Shown in pieces: positions 25,771-34,136 of a stretch of DNA of 64,000 bases. The notes below the pieces were generated by a model that saw only the letters and a list, made by a program, of their open reading frames with translations, did not search any database and had not been told where the DNA came from. A program made the position numbers and the translations under genes. Origin of the DNA: Paenibacillus sp. MBLB1832 (GTDB taxonomy: Bacteria > Bacillota > Bacilli > Paenibacillales > NBRC-103111); assembly GCF_032271945.1 (NCBI RefSeq), contig NZ_CP130319.1, forward strand, positions 4,855,001-4,919,000, read 5' to 3'. Positions within the stretch are counted from its first letter, which is position 1; each line of letters opens with the position of its first letter.

Positions 25771-26784
25771 ATGGTGCATAAACCGATTTTGACCATCGTG
25801 GTCCCTTGTTATAACGAAGAAGAAGTACTTCCAGAAACGGTGTTTCAATTAAGCGAGGTTTTAGATGGTTTAATCTCAGATGAACTCGTAGCTCACGGCA
25901 GTACAGTGTTGTTCGTAGATGACGGCAGTAAAGATGCCACTTGGTCGCTCATCGAGCGATTCCATGCCTCCAACACCTTTATTACAGGGCTTAAGCTGGC
26001 CAAAAATGCGGGTCATCAAAGCGCCCTGCTCGCAGGACTCTTACATGCCAAATCGTACTCCGATTGTGTCGTATCTATCGATGCGGACTTGCAGGATGAC
26101 ACTTCTGTCATACGGGAGTTTCTCGTGAAGTTCCATGAAGGCTTTGATATCGTCTATGGCATCCGTCAGGATCGCTCAGCCGATACATTCTTCAAGCGGG
26201 CAACGGCCCAAGGCTTTTATAAACTGATGACGTCCCTCGGTGTCAAAATTCACTACAACCACGCTGATTTCCGCTTGATGAGCAAGCGTGCGCTTGATAA
26301 TTTGGAGAAATTTCAAGAGGTCAATTTATTTCTGCGCGGGTTAGTACCGTTGCTCGGATTTCCCTCCACGCAGGTCTATTATGCTCGTAAAGAACGGTTC
26401 GCTGGTGAATCCAAGTACCCTCTGCGCAAAATGCTGGCTTTTGCCTTCGATGGCATCACCTCCTTCAGCGTAACACCGATTCGTTTCGTCACGGTCATGG
26501 GTTTTCTGCTCTTCGCGCTCAGTGTTGTGGCTGCCCTGTATGCAATTATCGGGAAAATTTTAGGCGCCAATGTCACAGGCTGGACATCGCTCATTCTTTC
26601 GGTATGGTTCATCGGCGGCGTACAGCTGCTTGCGCTCGGTTTGATCGGCGAATACATAGGCAAAATTTATAAAGAAGTGAAGCATCGTCCGCTCTTCGTG
26701 ATCGAGAAAGCCCTGATGGAGTCTGCGCGAGATGTGGACGAGGTCCCTTCACCTCTCAAGCAGCCAGCGGGGGCAAGGCGGTAA
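25771..26784 (+). CDS. Polyprenyl-phosphate glycosyltransferase (GtrB/DPM-like GT2)
   Basis: 337-residue GT2 enzyme that loads a sugar onto undecaprenyl phosphate. It has LTIVVPCYNEEEVLPET, VLFVDDGSKDATW, NAGHQSALLAGL and VSIDADLQDD (the DxD metal site). Two C-terminal membrane segments are at about 225-250 and 265-290. It starts behind GACGAGGA and is followed three bases later by a GtrA flippase, the usual two-gene unit for modifying cell-wall polymers or proteins. No dedicated acceptor transferase is adjacent. Confidence 0.9.
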   Translation: MVHKPILTIVVPCYNEEEVLPETVFQLSEVLDGLISDELVAHGSTVLFVDDGSKDATWSLIERFHASNTFITGLKLAKNAGHQSALLAGLLHAKSYSDCVVSIDADLQDDTSVIREFLVKFHEGFDIVYGIRQDRSADTFFKRATAQGFYKLMTSLGVKIHYNHADFRLMSKRALDNLEKFQEVNLFLRGLVPLLGFPSTQVYYARKERFAGESKYPLRKMLAFAFDGITSFSVTPIRFVTVMGFLLFALSVVAALYAIIGKILGANVTGWTSLILSVWFIGGVQLLALGLIGEYIGKIYKEVKHRPLFVIEKALMESARDVDEVPSPLKQPAGARR

Positions 26785-26787
26785 CCG

Positions 26788-27231
26788 ATGAGAACAGTCA
26801 CAACGTTGTTAACTGGCAGCTTTGTTCGTTTCCTGCTAGTCGGTGTTTTGAATACGCTGGTTGGCTTGTCGGCCAGCTTCGTTTTTTTCAATGCTTTGCA
26901 TCTGAATTATTGGATATCCACGTTTGCAGGTAATGGGATCGGTGCCGTCGTGAGCTACATTCTAAATCGTACGTTTACGTTTCGTTCTACGGCGAGCATA
27001 GGGAGCAATTGGTGGAAATTCGGGCTTGTGATTTTGGTCTGCTATGGCTTCTCCTATGGGGCTAGTTGGCTCATGGCAGTGGCGATTGGCGCCTATTGGC
27101 CAGAGGCTCAACCTGGATGGCTGCATAACGGCGCGATTCTGGCAGGGAATGGCTTGTACACGATTGGCAATTATGCGGGGCATAAATATTTCACTTTCCG
27201 TACTATTTCGAAAACCGACAGGGCATCCTAA
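26788..27231 (+). CDS. GtrA-family membrane protein
   Basis: 147 residues with four membrane segments. It starts with FVRFLLVGVLNTLVGLSASF and has YILNRTFTFRS, both typical of GtrA. It is thought to flip the undecaprenyl-linked sugar made by the preceding GT2 enzyme. The gene begins three bases after the GT2 stop. It is followed within 20 bases by a spore protein gene with its own ribosome site. Confidence 0.9.
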   Translation: MRTVTTLLTGSFVRFLLVGVLNTLVGLSASFVFFNALHLNYWISTFAGNGIGAVVSYILNRTFTFRSTASIGSNWWKFGLVILVCYGFSYGASWLMAVAIGAYWPEAQPGWLHNGAILAGNGLYTIGNYAGHKYFTFRTISKTDRAS

Positions 27232-27248
27232 CCTCTGAGGTGATCGTG

Positions 27249-27542
27249 ATGTCAAGAAGAAGACGAAATCGTGCCATGGTGCCCGGATCTGAACACGGAC
27301 TAGGATTACTCAAAGCTCATGTCATGCAAAATCAAGGATATGCCGTGAATCCTGAGCGCCCTGATCTGGTGAAATATGAGGTCGCCCGTACATTGGGCGT
27401 TCCACTGCAGCAAGGCTATAACGGGGGATTGAGCTCAGAAGATGCTGGCCGCGTCGGCGGTCCGATCGGCGGTGCCATGGTCCGTGAATTGGTGCGGATG
27501 GCGCAGGAGCAGCTAGCCAACAAGCCTACATCTCGTCAATGA
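27249..27542 (+). CDS. Alpha/beta-type small acid-soluble spore protein
   Basis: 97 residues. The C-terminal part, KYEVARTLGVPLQQGYNGGL, followed by DAGRVGGPIGGAMVRELVRM, matches the SASP pattern of two helices around GxVGG. These proteins coat spore DNA and protect it from UV; the GPR protease site (E-IA-like) is seen as YEVAR. An Arg-rich extension MSRRRRNRAMVPG is unusual. The start chosen is the ATG 8 bases behind GAGG, three codons inside the longest frame. It ends at a terminator. Confidence 0.9.
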   Translation: MSRRRRNRAMVPGSEHGLGLLKAHVMQNQGYAVNPERPDLVKYEVARTLGVPLQQGYNGGLSSEDAGRVGGPIGGAMVRELVRMAQEQLANKPTSRQ

Positions 27543-27596
27543 GACGAGGACGTTCGGCTCACTCAGTCATATACAATCTGTCTATGCACATAAACT

Positions 27597-27628
27597 AGTA
27601 GCATGCTGCTTGCAGCGCTACTTTTTTT
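27597..27628 (+). terminator. Terminator after the SASP gene
   Basis: Stem AGTAGC-GCTGC/GCAGC-GCTACT followed by seven T. Confidence 0.85.
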
Positions 27629-27653
27629 ATTGCAAAGTCAGGTGATGATGGCC

Positions 27654-28097
27654 ATGAATCCTCCAGGTAACCGTTCGTCAAAGCCCGATTGGAAAGGGTT
27701 ATCGGCGCAAGCCGGCGATGTGCTGGGCCCTGAGTTCTGGCAGGATATTGCCAGTCTAATTCCGCTAACGGGTCCGAGAGTGGATATGTATGAAACCCCC
27801 CAAGAACTCGTTGTGGTCGCTGAGGTACCTGGCTTGTCCTCACCTGAGAACATCCAACTTTCCTTTCGTGACCAATCTTTGCTTATACGCGGGATGCTCG
27901 TACGTCCGTATGGCGTTAGTGATGAGCAAATGCGCTTGTCTGAACGGTATTTCGGCTCCTTCGAGCGAGCTCTTCGTTTGCCTGGCCGCGCTTTGATCGA
28001 TGGGATGCGAGCCCAGTATCACAATGGTTTGCTCATAATTCGTATTCCGCTTGCCCCGCCAGATGGCGAGAAAATGATTCCGATCCAATTTACGTGA
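27654..28097 (+). CDS. Hsp20/alpha-crystallin-like protein (CotM/CotP type)
   Basis: 147-residue small heat-shock-fold protein. VDMYETPQELVVVAEVPGLS opens the alpha-crystallin domain, with LSFRDQSLLIRGML and FGSFERALRLPGRALIDG-like features, and it ends LLIIRIPLAPP (the IxI motif). Given its place among spore proteins it is probably a coat protein like Bacillus CotM or CotP. The start is the ATG 8 bases behind AGGTGA; the longer frame begins inside the upstream terminator. Confidence 0.85.
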   Translation: MNPPGNRSSKPDWKGLSAQAGDVLGPEFWQDIASLIPLTGPRVDMYETPQELVVVAEVPGLSSPENIQLSFRDQSLLIRGMLVRPYGVSDEQMRLSERYFGSFERALRLPGRALIDGMRAQYHNGLLIIRIPLAPPDGEKMIPIQFT

Positions 28098-28175
28098 AAA
28101 AAGAAATGATTCCGCCTTTGTCCCCATATAAATAAGAGAGCAATCGTGCAAGGGAAGAGATTCGGAGGTGGGACG

Positions 28176-28394
28176 ATGGTTCGTATTCAATTTCAATCCA
28201 TTCACATTGATGATGTAGCAGACTTAGCTAGCGTGAATAAGGGGACGAATCATATTAGCGGCAGACGGCATTCGGTCAAGGTAAATCAAGGTCTAGGGGC
28301 GGTCGCAGGTGAGCGCAATGTCGTCATCGGAGGGAATCATGCCGTTCTCGATCGTGATACATTTGACTTCCCCTTGCATAAACGAAAGAGCTGA
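28176..28394 (+). CDS. GerPA/GerPF-like small spore protein (1 of 4)
   Basis: 72 residues: MVRIQFQSIHIDDVADLASV then a KVNQGLGAVAGERNVVIGGN block and LDRDTFDFP. It shares a G.G.V.GE.N.V...N.V.D.D..D pattern with three nearby genes. By size, content and context it is like the GerPA/PF family that governs germinant access through the coat, but the match is by pattern only. The ribosome site CGGAGGTGGG fixes the start. Confidence 0.6.
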   Translation: MVRIQFQSIHIDDVADLASVNKGTNHISGRRHSVKVNQGLGAVAGERNVVIGGNHAVLDRDTFDFPLHKRKS

Positions 28395-28402
28395 GAACGC
28401 TT

Positions 28403-28873
28403 ATGTGGTTTCAAAAAAAGAAATCATCGCCGCTTCCTTCCCGATCCTCTCCATCTGCTCCTGCTGCCGCCAAAAACGACACATCCCTCGCCGCCGCTCA
28501 TGAGCAAACTGTACGGTTATTAGAACAACGTCTGCGAAAGCTGGAAGAGCAGCTCTCGAGTCTAACAACCAAACATCCGAATATACATATCGATCATCTT
28601 CACGTCCATCAACCCGTGCTCGAAAATTTGACCTTTCGATTGGACCAGCTTGATATTAAGGAGCTTAGCGGTTCGTTGAATTTAGGGAATAACTTCGGGG
28701 CTAAGCCCAATACTGGCGGGATTGGCGAAGGTGGGACGAAACCATTTCAACATGTCCCTGATAAAAGGCAACCCGAGGCGAAGCCGCCTGAGACGAAACA
28801 GAATGATGCTGCCGCGGGACCCGAACGCACCTCGACAGGTTATCGTTACTCGCCCCCCCAGTCCAAAGAGTAG
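28403..28873 (+). CDS. GerPC-like coiled-coil spore protein
   Basis: 156 residues. An N-terminal Ser/Pro/Lys stretch is followed by the coiled coil QTVRLLEQRLRKLEEQLSSL (about 35-55). A segment FRLDQLDIKELSGSLNLGNN comes next, like the HIDxxFDQLKIxxLxGTLNIG region of GerPC/GerPB. A disordered Pro/Lys tail ends the protein. It starts 8 bases after the preceding GerP-like gene and is in the same transcript. The assignment rests on the coiled coil plus the LxGxLNxG motif. Confidence 0.6.
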   Translation: MWFQKKKSSPLPSRSSPSAPAAAKNDTSLAAAHEQTVRLLEQRLRKLEEQLSSLTTKHPNIHIDHLHVHQPVLENLTFRLDQLDIKELSGSLNLGNNFGAKPNTGGIGEGGTKPFQHVPDKRQPEAKPPETKQNDAAAGPERTSTGYRYSPPQSKE

Positions 28874-28890
28874 AAATGAGGTGACACACG

Positions 28891-29238
28891 TTGTCTTCCT
28901 TCATGTCTCCGACGTTCATCATCGGATCGATCCGAATTGGATCGGTGGAAAGTGCATCTTGTATCAATATGGGCAACAACTGGCCGACGGATTTTCAAAG
29001 CAATCAGAAAACAGTCCAAGGCTTTGGCGCCGTGGAAGGCGATCATAACCAATTAGTCGGCACTCGCTCGATGCTGAATGATTCCGACTTCCTCGACATG
29101 CTGAATGTCGGCGATAATGAGACGCCAGAATGGCTGCAAGAGATGATTACCGCACAAGCGCAAACGTCAAGCTTTATGAATAACGCGGCAGCCGAAGCAG
29201 CTGCCCCAACGACTAAAGCTCCCCAAACAGCCGATTAA
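28891..29238 (+). CDS. GerPA/GerPF-like spore protein with C-terminal extension (2 of 4)
   Basis: 115 residues. INMGNNWPTDFQSNQKTVQG, GFGAVEGDHNQLVG and NDSDFLDM follow the same pattern as the other three paralogues. An extra 45-residue tail, Ala/Thr/Gln-rich, has no match. The start is TTG, set by GAGGTGACACACG at correct spacing. It is third in the small plus-strand group and ends inside a terminator shared with the minus-strand paralogues. Confidence 0.6.
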   Translation: MSSFMSPTFIIGSIRIGSVESASCINMGNNWPTDFQSNQKTVQGFGAVEGDHNQLVGTRSMLNDSDFLDMLNVGDNETPEWLQEMITAQAQTSSFMNNAAAEAAAPTTKAPQTAD

Positions 29239-29255
29239 GGCTGCTGAGGAGCTTT
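29215..29255. terminator. Bidirectional terminator between convergent spore genes
   Basis: Stem AAAGCTCC/GGAGCTTT with inner CAGCC/GGCTG. It overlaps the last codons of the plus-strand gene. Confidence 0.75.
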
Positions 29256-29258
29256 GTT

Positions 29259-29519
29259 TCATACACGACCAATGATTAAATCGCCCTTCGTATAAGGAGC
29301 ATCAATGATGTCATTGTCATATACCGTGTTGATGTTGTTCCAGACGAGGTTATGCTCGCCGCTCACATCGCCTAGGCCACTGTTCGACTTGGCACTGGTG
29401 GTCCAATGGATTTGGGCATTCGTTCCGATGAAAATTCCTGAAGCACGCGAAATGGCGTTCACATGAATCGCATCGAATTGAATCAAAGGCGGGTCTAGCG
29501 GTCCTGGCAAGTTCTGCAT
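29259..29519 (-). CDS. GerPA/GerPF-like spore protein (3 of 4)
   Basis: 86 residues: LIQFDAIHVNAISRASGIFI, then KSNSGLGDVSGEHNLVWNNI and YDNDIIDAPY. The same motif pattern as its three neighbours, closest to the 29538-29780 gene. It has the ribosome site GGTGG. It is 18 bases downstream of the fourth paralogue and probably cotranscribed with it. Confidence 0.6.
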   Translation of the reverse strand: MQNLPGPLDPPLIQFDAIHVNAISRASGIFIGTNAQIHWTTSAKSNSGLGDVSGEHNLVWNNINTVYDNDIIDAPYTKGDLIIGRV

Positions 29520-29537
29520 CGTTTCTGACCACCTTCC

Positions 29538-29780
29538 CTACACTTGATTGTTCACGGCTGGTTTAAAATCCTGATCATTGATCGGTGCATCAATAAAGTC
29601 ATTATCAAAGATTAAATTCACGATGTTGCACGAAATCGAGTTGCCAATGAACTCGCCTGTACCGTAGTTGTTTTTGCTATGGGAATCCCAGCTGGATTGC
29701 GCATTCTCTCCGATCCCGACGGTTGCATTCGTATTCTGATTATTAATGTTGATCATGTTAAAAACAATGGAACTCGGCAT
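29538..29780 (-). CDS. GerPA/GerPF-like spore protein (4 of 4)
   Basis: 80 residues, Asn-rich: MPSSIVFNMININNQNTNAT, KNNYGTGEFIGNSISCNIVN and FDNDFIDAPI. It starts MPxxIVxNxINI like GerPA/GerPF proteins, which supports the family assignment of the group. The ribosome site is AGGAGTGA. Confidence 0.62.
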   Translation of the reverse strand: MPSSIVFNMININNQNTNATVGIGENAQSSWDSHSKNNYGTGEFIGNSISCNIVNLIFDNDFIDAPINDQDFKPAVNNQV

Positions 29781-29894
29781 GCTCTCACTCCTGTCCGCGG
29801 TTGGCCCCCGTCATCTCCCTCCGTGGGAGACTCCGCCGAAAACCTGTATGCTAGCCTATTCAACAGGAAGCTAAATGGTGCCGTCCGTGCAACA

Positions 29895-29931
29895 TAAAAA
29901 ACCCTTTCCTTGTTGAGAAGGAAAGAGTTTT
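29895..29931 (-). terminator. Terminator of the Gly/Phe-rich gene
   Basis: Stem AACTCTTTCCTT/AAGGAAAGGGTT on the minus strand, followed by six T. Confidence 0.88.
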
Positions 29932-29957
29932 CTATCACACTCATGGTCACGATCACA

Positions 29958-30281
29958 TCAGAACCAGAGTCCAGGGCCGCCGAAGCCGCCAAAGCCACCA
30001 AAGCCAGGACCAAATCCAGGGCCAAAGCCACCAAAACCAGGGCCAAATCCACCAAATCCGCCAAAGCCAAAAGGTGTTGTGCCAATTGCTAACAAATCAA
30101 ATAAAACCAATGGCACAATCGCTTTAACTTGAACCTTTTTACCGTTTTGTGGAGCTACAATCAACGTGTTGCCGCTGATTCGCACTAATTTGCCTGATAC
30201 TTGTGAACCATCTTTTTTCATAGCATAAATGTCTTTTCCGATCAATTTACGAACGTCTTCTTTACGAATTCTGGATGCCAC
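29958..30281 (-). CDS. Small protein with Sm-like head and Gly/Phe-repeat tail
   Basis: 107 residues. The first half, IRKEDVRKLIGKDIYAMKKDGSQVSGKLVRISGNTLIVAP, reads like a short Sm/SH3-type beta barrel. The tail, from about 69 on, is built of GFGGFG and GPGFGG repeats, as in some spore coat and exosporium proteins. The start is GTG, fixed by AAGGAGGTGG. It lies in the spore cluster and has its own terminator, so a spore-surface role is likely but not shown. Confidence 0.65.
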   Translation of the reverse strand: MASRIRKEDVRKLIGKDIYAMKKDGSQVSGKLVRISGNTLIVAPQNGKKVQVKAIVPLVLFDLLAIGTTPFGFGGFGGFGPGFGGFGPGFGPGFGGFGGFGGPGLWF

Positions 30282-30402
30282 GAACGTCCACCTCCTTCAG
30301 ATAAGTAGAGATACATTGCTCTACAGTGTATGGTCCTTGGGGTAACATCGCATGGATAGCTGTCCATTTTCCCTTAAAAATACGCTGTTGTCCTGTTGGC
30401 GA

Positions 30403-31962
30403 TTACTCTGCCGCGAGCTTCGTCAACGCCTTCTTCGCAGGTCCTTCAATCACTTCGCCTTGGAACGTGTATCTGGATCCGTGGCATGGGCAGTCCCATG
30501 TACGTTCCGCATCGTTCCACTCGACCTCGCAGCCCAGGTGGGTACACGTCGTATCGACCACGTGCAGCTCCCCATTCGGATCTCGATACGCGCCCGCTCG
30601 CTTGCCTTTCACCTGGACGACAGCCCCCTCATCCGGCGACAGCTCCTCTAGCTGCTTATGCTGCAAATTGAACTTGCCTGCAATGAGATGCTGCGCAACG
30701 TTGGCGTTCTGCTGAATAAAGGTCTTGATGCTAGGATCCGCGTGAAACCGATGCGGCGTAAATACTTCTTCGTAGGGACTTTTCTCACCCAGAATAATTT
30801 TCATATTCAGCATCGCGGCTACCATGCTGTTCGTCATTCCCCATTTGCGATAACCTGTCGCCATGAGGAGATGAGGCGCATCGGAAAATTGCTGGCCAAT
30901 ATAGGGCATTTTATCCAACGTAAATACATCTTGGGCCGACCACCGGTACAGAATCTCCGTGAGCCCAAATGTCTCTTCGCCAAACTTCTGTAGATTCTCA
31001 TAAAACTGATGGGTGCATAAGGCTTGCCCCGTTTTATGTCCCTCGCCGCCAATGAGAACCGCCGGTTCTCCATGAATGGTGACAGCACGGAGAGAGCGCG
31101 TCGGTTGCTCTGCGTTGATGTACATCCCGCCAGGGAAAGGTTTCTTCGTGCGCGCAGCAATCACATACGACTTCTCCGCATGCAGCCGAGTAAAGAAAGC
31201 GCCCTTAATATCGTTGAACGGATAATGGGAGGCCGTGACCACATGGCTGCAAGTAACTTGATGCCCCTGTTTGGTTTTGACGATGGATGGCTGCTCGTGG
31301 GTGGCCCCAACGACGGTTGTCCCTTCATAGATTTGACCGCCAAGCTGTGTGATCTCCTGAATGAGTCGGAGCAGATAGGGAACTGGATTAAATCTAGCCT
31401 GCCCCTTGATTCGGATGGCTGCTTTCGTCTCGAAAGGCAACGGGTTGGATAGCAGATAATCGGCGGTAATGTTCAACTTCGCATAAGCCATATATTCGTT
31501 TTGCATCTGATCTAGATAAGCATCCTCACTTGTATACAGATACGCATCTTCTTCGGTAAATTGACACTCGATGCCCAGCTCTTCAACCGTTTGTCTGATG
31601 AACATCAATGCTTCGTGATTCGCTTCATAATACAGACGGGTCTTCTCCTCGCCAAAATGGGAAAGAAATTCATGATAAATAAGTCCATGCTGTGTGGTCA
31701 ATTTGGCGGTTGTGTGTCCTGTCGTGCCTTCTAGGATGCGGCCTGCTTGGAGGACAACGACTTTCACGCCTCGCTTAGCCAGTAAATACGCAGTGGTGAT
31801 GCCTGTTATACCCGCACCTATTACGACGACTTCGGTCTTCAAATCGGCGGTAAGACTGGGAAACTGCGGGATCGCATCCACAGATTCGAGCCAGAATGAC
31901 TTAGGAAATTGCGGTAAGGTAGTCGTGGTTGTGGTTCTAGAAGCCTCTCCAGGTTGCATCAT
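30403..31962 (-). CDS. FAD oxidoreductase with C-terminal Rieske domain
   Basis: 519 residues. A DAO-type flavoprotein domain (EVVVIGAGITGITTAYLLAK; TGYRKWGMTNSMVAA near the end of the fold) is joined to a Rieske [2Fe-2S] domain with CTHLGCEVEWN and CPCHGSRYTFQG, the two Cys-His pairs. The architecture matches the Bacillus YhfW group. Electron donor and substrate are unknown. It is a single gene. Confidence 0.9.
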   Translation of the reverse strand: MMQPGEASRTTTTTTLPQFPKSFWLESVDAIPQFPSLTADLKTEVVVIGAGITGITTAYLLAKRGVKVVVLQAGRILEGTTGHTTAKLTTQHGLIYHEFLSHFGEEKTRLYYEANHEALMFIRQTVEELGIECQFTEEDAYLYTSEDAYLDQMQNEYMAYAKLNITADYLLSNPLPFETKAAIRIKGQARFNPVPYLLRLIQEITQLGGQIYEGTTVVGATHEQPSIVKTKQGHQVTCSHVVTASHYPFNDIKGAFFTRLHAEKSYVIAARTKKPFPGGMYINAEQPTRSLRAVTIHGEPAVLIGGEGHKTGQALCTHQFYENLQKFGEETFGLTEILYRWSAQDVFTLDKMPYIGQQFSDAPHLLMATGYRKWGMTNSMVAAMLNMKIILGEKSPYEEVFTPHRFHADPSIKTFIQQNANVAQHLIAGKFNLQHKQLEELSPDEGAVVQVKGKRAGAYRDPNGELHVVDTTCTHLGCEVEWNDAERTWDCPCHGSRYTFQGEVIEGPAKKALTKLAAE

Positions 31963-32296
31963 TGTAGGTTCTCCTTGTTTCCAATTTCCACCTATTTTGT
32001 CCCTGAGGAGAGGCTAGTATGTATGAGGAGCGGATAAACTGGAGGGTACCATTGGCCAGCTTCTACAGATTAACTGGATTTCAAGTAGCTATTTTCAGGA
32101 AAATGTACCTTTACTGGAGTTTAACTGGATATCTACAGCTAATTATGACTAGATACGCCAATTTAACGAGATTTGCTTGAATTAAATGGAGAAATGCAGT
32201 TATTTACTCAATAATGGTTAATTTGCAAAAATTAGTTACAGAAAATCCAGTTATTTTGCTTTGCAGGCTTCAAAAAGGCGCGGGCAGCGGGTTCAC
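31963..32296. other. Non-coding stretch with degenerate AACTGGA / CAGTTATTT repeats
   Basis: No gene seen. Short elements recur: AACTGGATTTCAAG, AACTGGATATCTACAG, CAGTTATTTAC, CAGTTATTTTG, GCTATTTTC. They look like decayed copies of one interspersed unit of about 25-40 bases. The stretch runs straight into the GGGGTTT array. Confidence 0.4.
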
Positions 32297-32373
32297 GGGG
32301 TTTGGGGTTTGGGGTTTGGGGTTTGGGGTTTGGGGTTTGGGGTTTGGGGTTTGGGGTTTGGGGTTTGGGGTTT
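32297..32373 (+). repeat. Eleven perfect tandem GGGGTTT units
   Basis: 77 bases of exact 7-base repeats, G-rich on the plus strand. Eleven runs of four G with three-T spacers are strongly suited to G-quadruplex formation. The array is intergenic, between the Rieske oxidoreductase and a DUF1128 gene. It could change length by slippage. Confidence 0.97.
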
Positions 32374-32424
32374 GCCGCCATTCCGACTTAGGTCAGAAAA
32401 AGCGGCACGCTAATGGTGAGTATA

Positions 32425-32649
32425 TTACGCCTTACGAATTTTCCCCAGCTCCGTCGTAATGGCATCAATTTCACTGATGCTGAAACGATCCTTACTCGCA
32501 ACCATATCATACAGATCCTTCAGATCCTCATATACTTCTTCCTTCACATTCGAAGCCTTGATAGAGCCTCCTGTTGCCATGCGCAGCTTCTTCTTAATTT
32601 CCTCAAACATAAACTCTACGTTCGCTTCCGACCATGTATTTAAATCCAT
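32425..32649 (-). CDS. UPF0435/DUF1128 family protein (YfkK-like)
   Basis: 74 residues. VEFMFEEIKKKLRMATGGSI, YEDLKDLYDMV and FSISEIDAITTELGKIRK match the short helical YfkK family of Bacilli. The function is unknown. It is a monocistronic gene. Confidence 0.85.
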   Translation of the reverse strand: MDLNTWSEANVEFMFEEIKKKLRMATGGSIKASNVKEEVYEDLKDLYDMVASKDRFSISEIDAITTELGKIRKA

Positions 32650-32776
32650 CGTGTTCGTTCATCCTTCCCTCGTTGTCTTTCCATCATTTTAATGCACAGC
32701 TTGGTTATTGTAAAATACAGTTTGCCCAAGACACAAAAAGAAGCGAAGACGAATCGTCCCGCTTCCTATAAATCTA

Positions 32777-33436
32777 TTAAATTACGAATGATTTCCGTAC
32801 ATTGTTCCCAACCATTTTGACAATCGGACGCTGCAATTCATAGGAATCTACATCCAAGCTAATGCAGATCAGACGAACGTGCTCCTCGGCCAATCTACGC
32901 GCTTCCTCATAGGATAACTTGAATTGAATACAGTAGGAAATGAAGCCATGAAGGGACATGAATATGTTCCACGGAAGTGTGTAGCGACGGCTTTCAACAC
33001 CAGGTTGTTCTGTCAAAACTTCACGAATCACAACTGCAAACATATCCAAGCACTGCGCTTGTTCCGTACGCGAGTATTGTTGGAGTTCAGGCTCGTTAAT
33101 CATAAACATCATTTCGTAGTGATTCGGGTTGCTTAATCCGAACCAGACGAATTCCATCATTAACTTTTGAAGCAAGTTCACGCTAAACTCATCACTTTCA
33201 CGAATAATGAGTTCCCGCTGGCGTTGCAGCAGGGAGGCAAAATCATCTTTAATTAAGGCATAAAATAGTTCTGCTTTTTCACTAAAATGGTAATATAACG
33301 CTCCATGACTGTACCCCATTGCTTTAGCAATGCTTCGCATCGTTAAAGCGCGATAGCCGAAAGTAGCGAATAATTCCCGCGCCTCTGTAAGAATTCGTTC
33401 TCTGCTAAGTTCTTGCGCGACTGCTTTTCTAGCCAT
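32777..33436 (-). CDS. TetR/AcrR-family regulator
   Basis: 219 residues. The N-terminal HTH, RERILTEARELFATFGYRAL, continues TMRSIAKAMGYSHGALYYHF, complete with the recognition helix. The C-terminal ligand domain is unlike any I can name. The ligand and targets are unknown. No divergent partner gene is adjacent; the IMPACT-family gene upstream is on the same strand. Confidence 0.9.
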   Translation of the reverse strand: MARKAVAQELSRERILTEARELFATFGYRALTMRSIAKAMGYSHGALYYHFSEKAELFYALIKDDFASLLQRQRELIIRESDEFSVNLLQKLMMEFVWFGLSNPNHYEMMFMINEPELQQYSRTEQAQCLDMFAVVIREVLTEQPGVESRRYTLPWNIFMSLHGFISYCIQFKLSYEEARRLAEEHVRLICISLDVDSYELQRPIVKMVGNNVRKSFVI

Positions 33437-33494
33437 TCCTATCCCTCCGCATCCTCAGCTCATATGTAATTTGGTTTGTCTGTCTGGAGCTCAC

Positions 33495-34136
33495 CTACTC
33501 AGGTAAGCTCTCATGATCGATATATCCGCTCTCTCCAACGGTGATCACGCTTTGACCTTGTGTTACATCAGTTGCCCAATTCATGAATGCTTCCGCTTCC
33601 GCAGCCAAAGGATAACAAGGAACCGTGACCTTGTCCGTAAACAGGATCTCGCCTAGCTTCATCCTTTGATTTCTTAGCTCATTTTCCAGCTTACCATACC
33701 ATGTATAATCGACTTCAATCAGCACTAACTGATGATTTACCTTATAAATCGGCTTTCCAGCTTCTATGCCTGTGACAGCGCCATCCGTGTAAGCACGAAT
33801 GAGTCCGCCAGCCCCCAGCATGATGCCGCCAAAATAACGAGTAACTACGACAACGGTATTCTTTAGCCCTTGATGCTTGATGACTTCCAAAATCGGCTTC
33901 CCAGCGGTTCCGCTCGGTTCTCCATCATCGGATTGCTTCTGGATTTGATCCCGCTCACCGATGACATACGCACTGCAATTGTGCGTCGCCGATTTATGCT
34001 CTTTCTTAATGGCTTCAATAAACTGGATTGCTTCTTCTTCTGACTCTACGGGTTTGGCATGACCGATAAAACGTGACTTCTTGATGATAATCTCAGACGA
34101 GCCATAAGCTTGGACTGTTCGATAATGTGCTAGCAT
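33495..34136 (-). CDS. YigZ/IMPACT-family protein (YvyE-like)
   Basis: 213 residues. KKSRFIGHAKPVESEEEAIQ, ATHNCSAYVIG, QSDDGEPSGTAGKPILEVI and VVVVTRYFGGIMLGAGGLIR are the family hallmarks. It probably acts in translation or stress like eukaryotic IMPACT, but the bacterial role is unproven. The start chosen is the ATG behind GAGAAAGG; 18 codons of the longer frame lack a ribosome site. Confidence 0.92.
   Translation of the reverse strand: MLAHYRTVQAYGSSEIIIKKSRFIGHAKPVESEEEAIQFIEAIKKEHKSATHNCSAYVIGERDQIQKQSDDGEPSGTAGKPILEVIKHQGLKNTVVVVTRYFGGIMLGAGGLIRAYTDGAVTGIEAGKPIYKVNHQLVLIEVDYTWYGKLENELRNQRMKLGEILFTDKVTVPCYPLAAEAEAFMNWATDVTQGQSVITVGESGYIDHESLPE

Noticed and set aside
27570-27600. CATAAACTA, a sigma-K-like -10 before the Hsp20 gene
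   Set aside because: No AC -35 at the right distance, and a terminator follows directly, so it would not drive the gene.
32214-32459. Open frame through the GGGGTTT array (repeating GFGVWGL)
   Set aside because: No ribosome site, and the coding content is entirely the repeat; chance frame.
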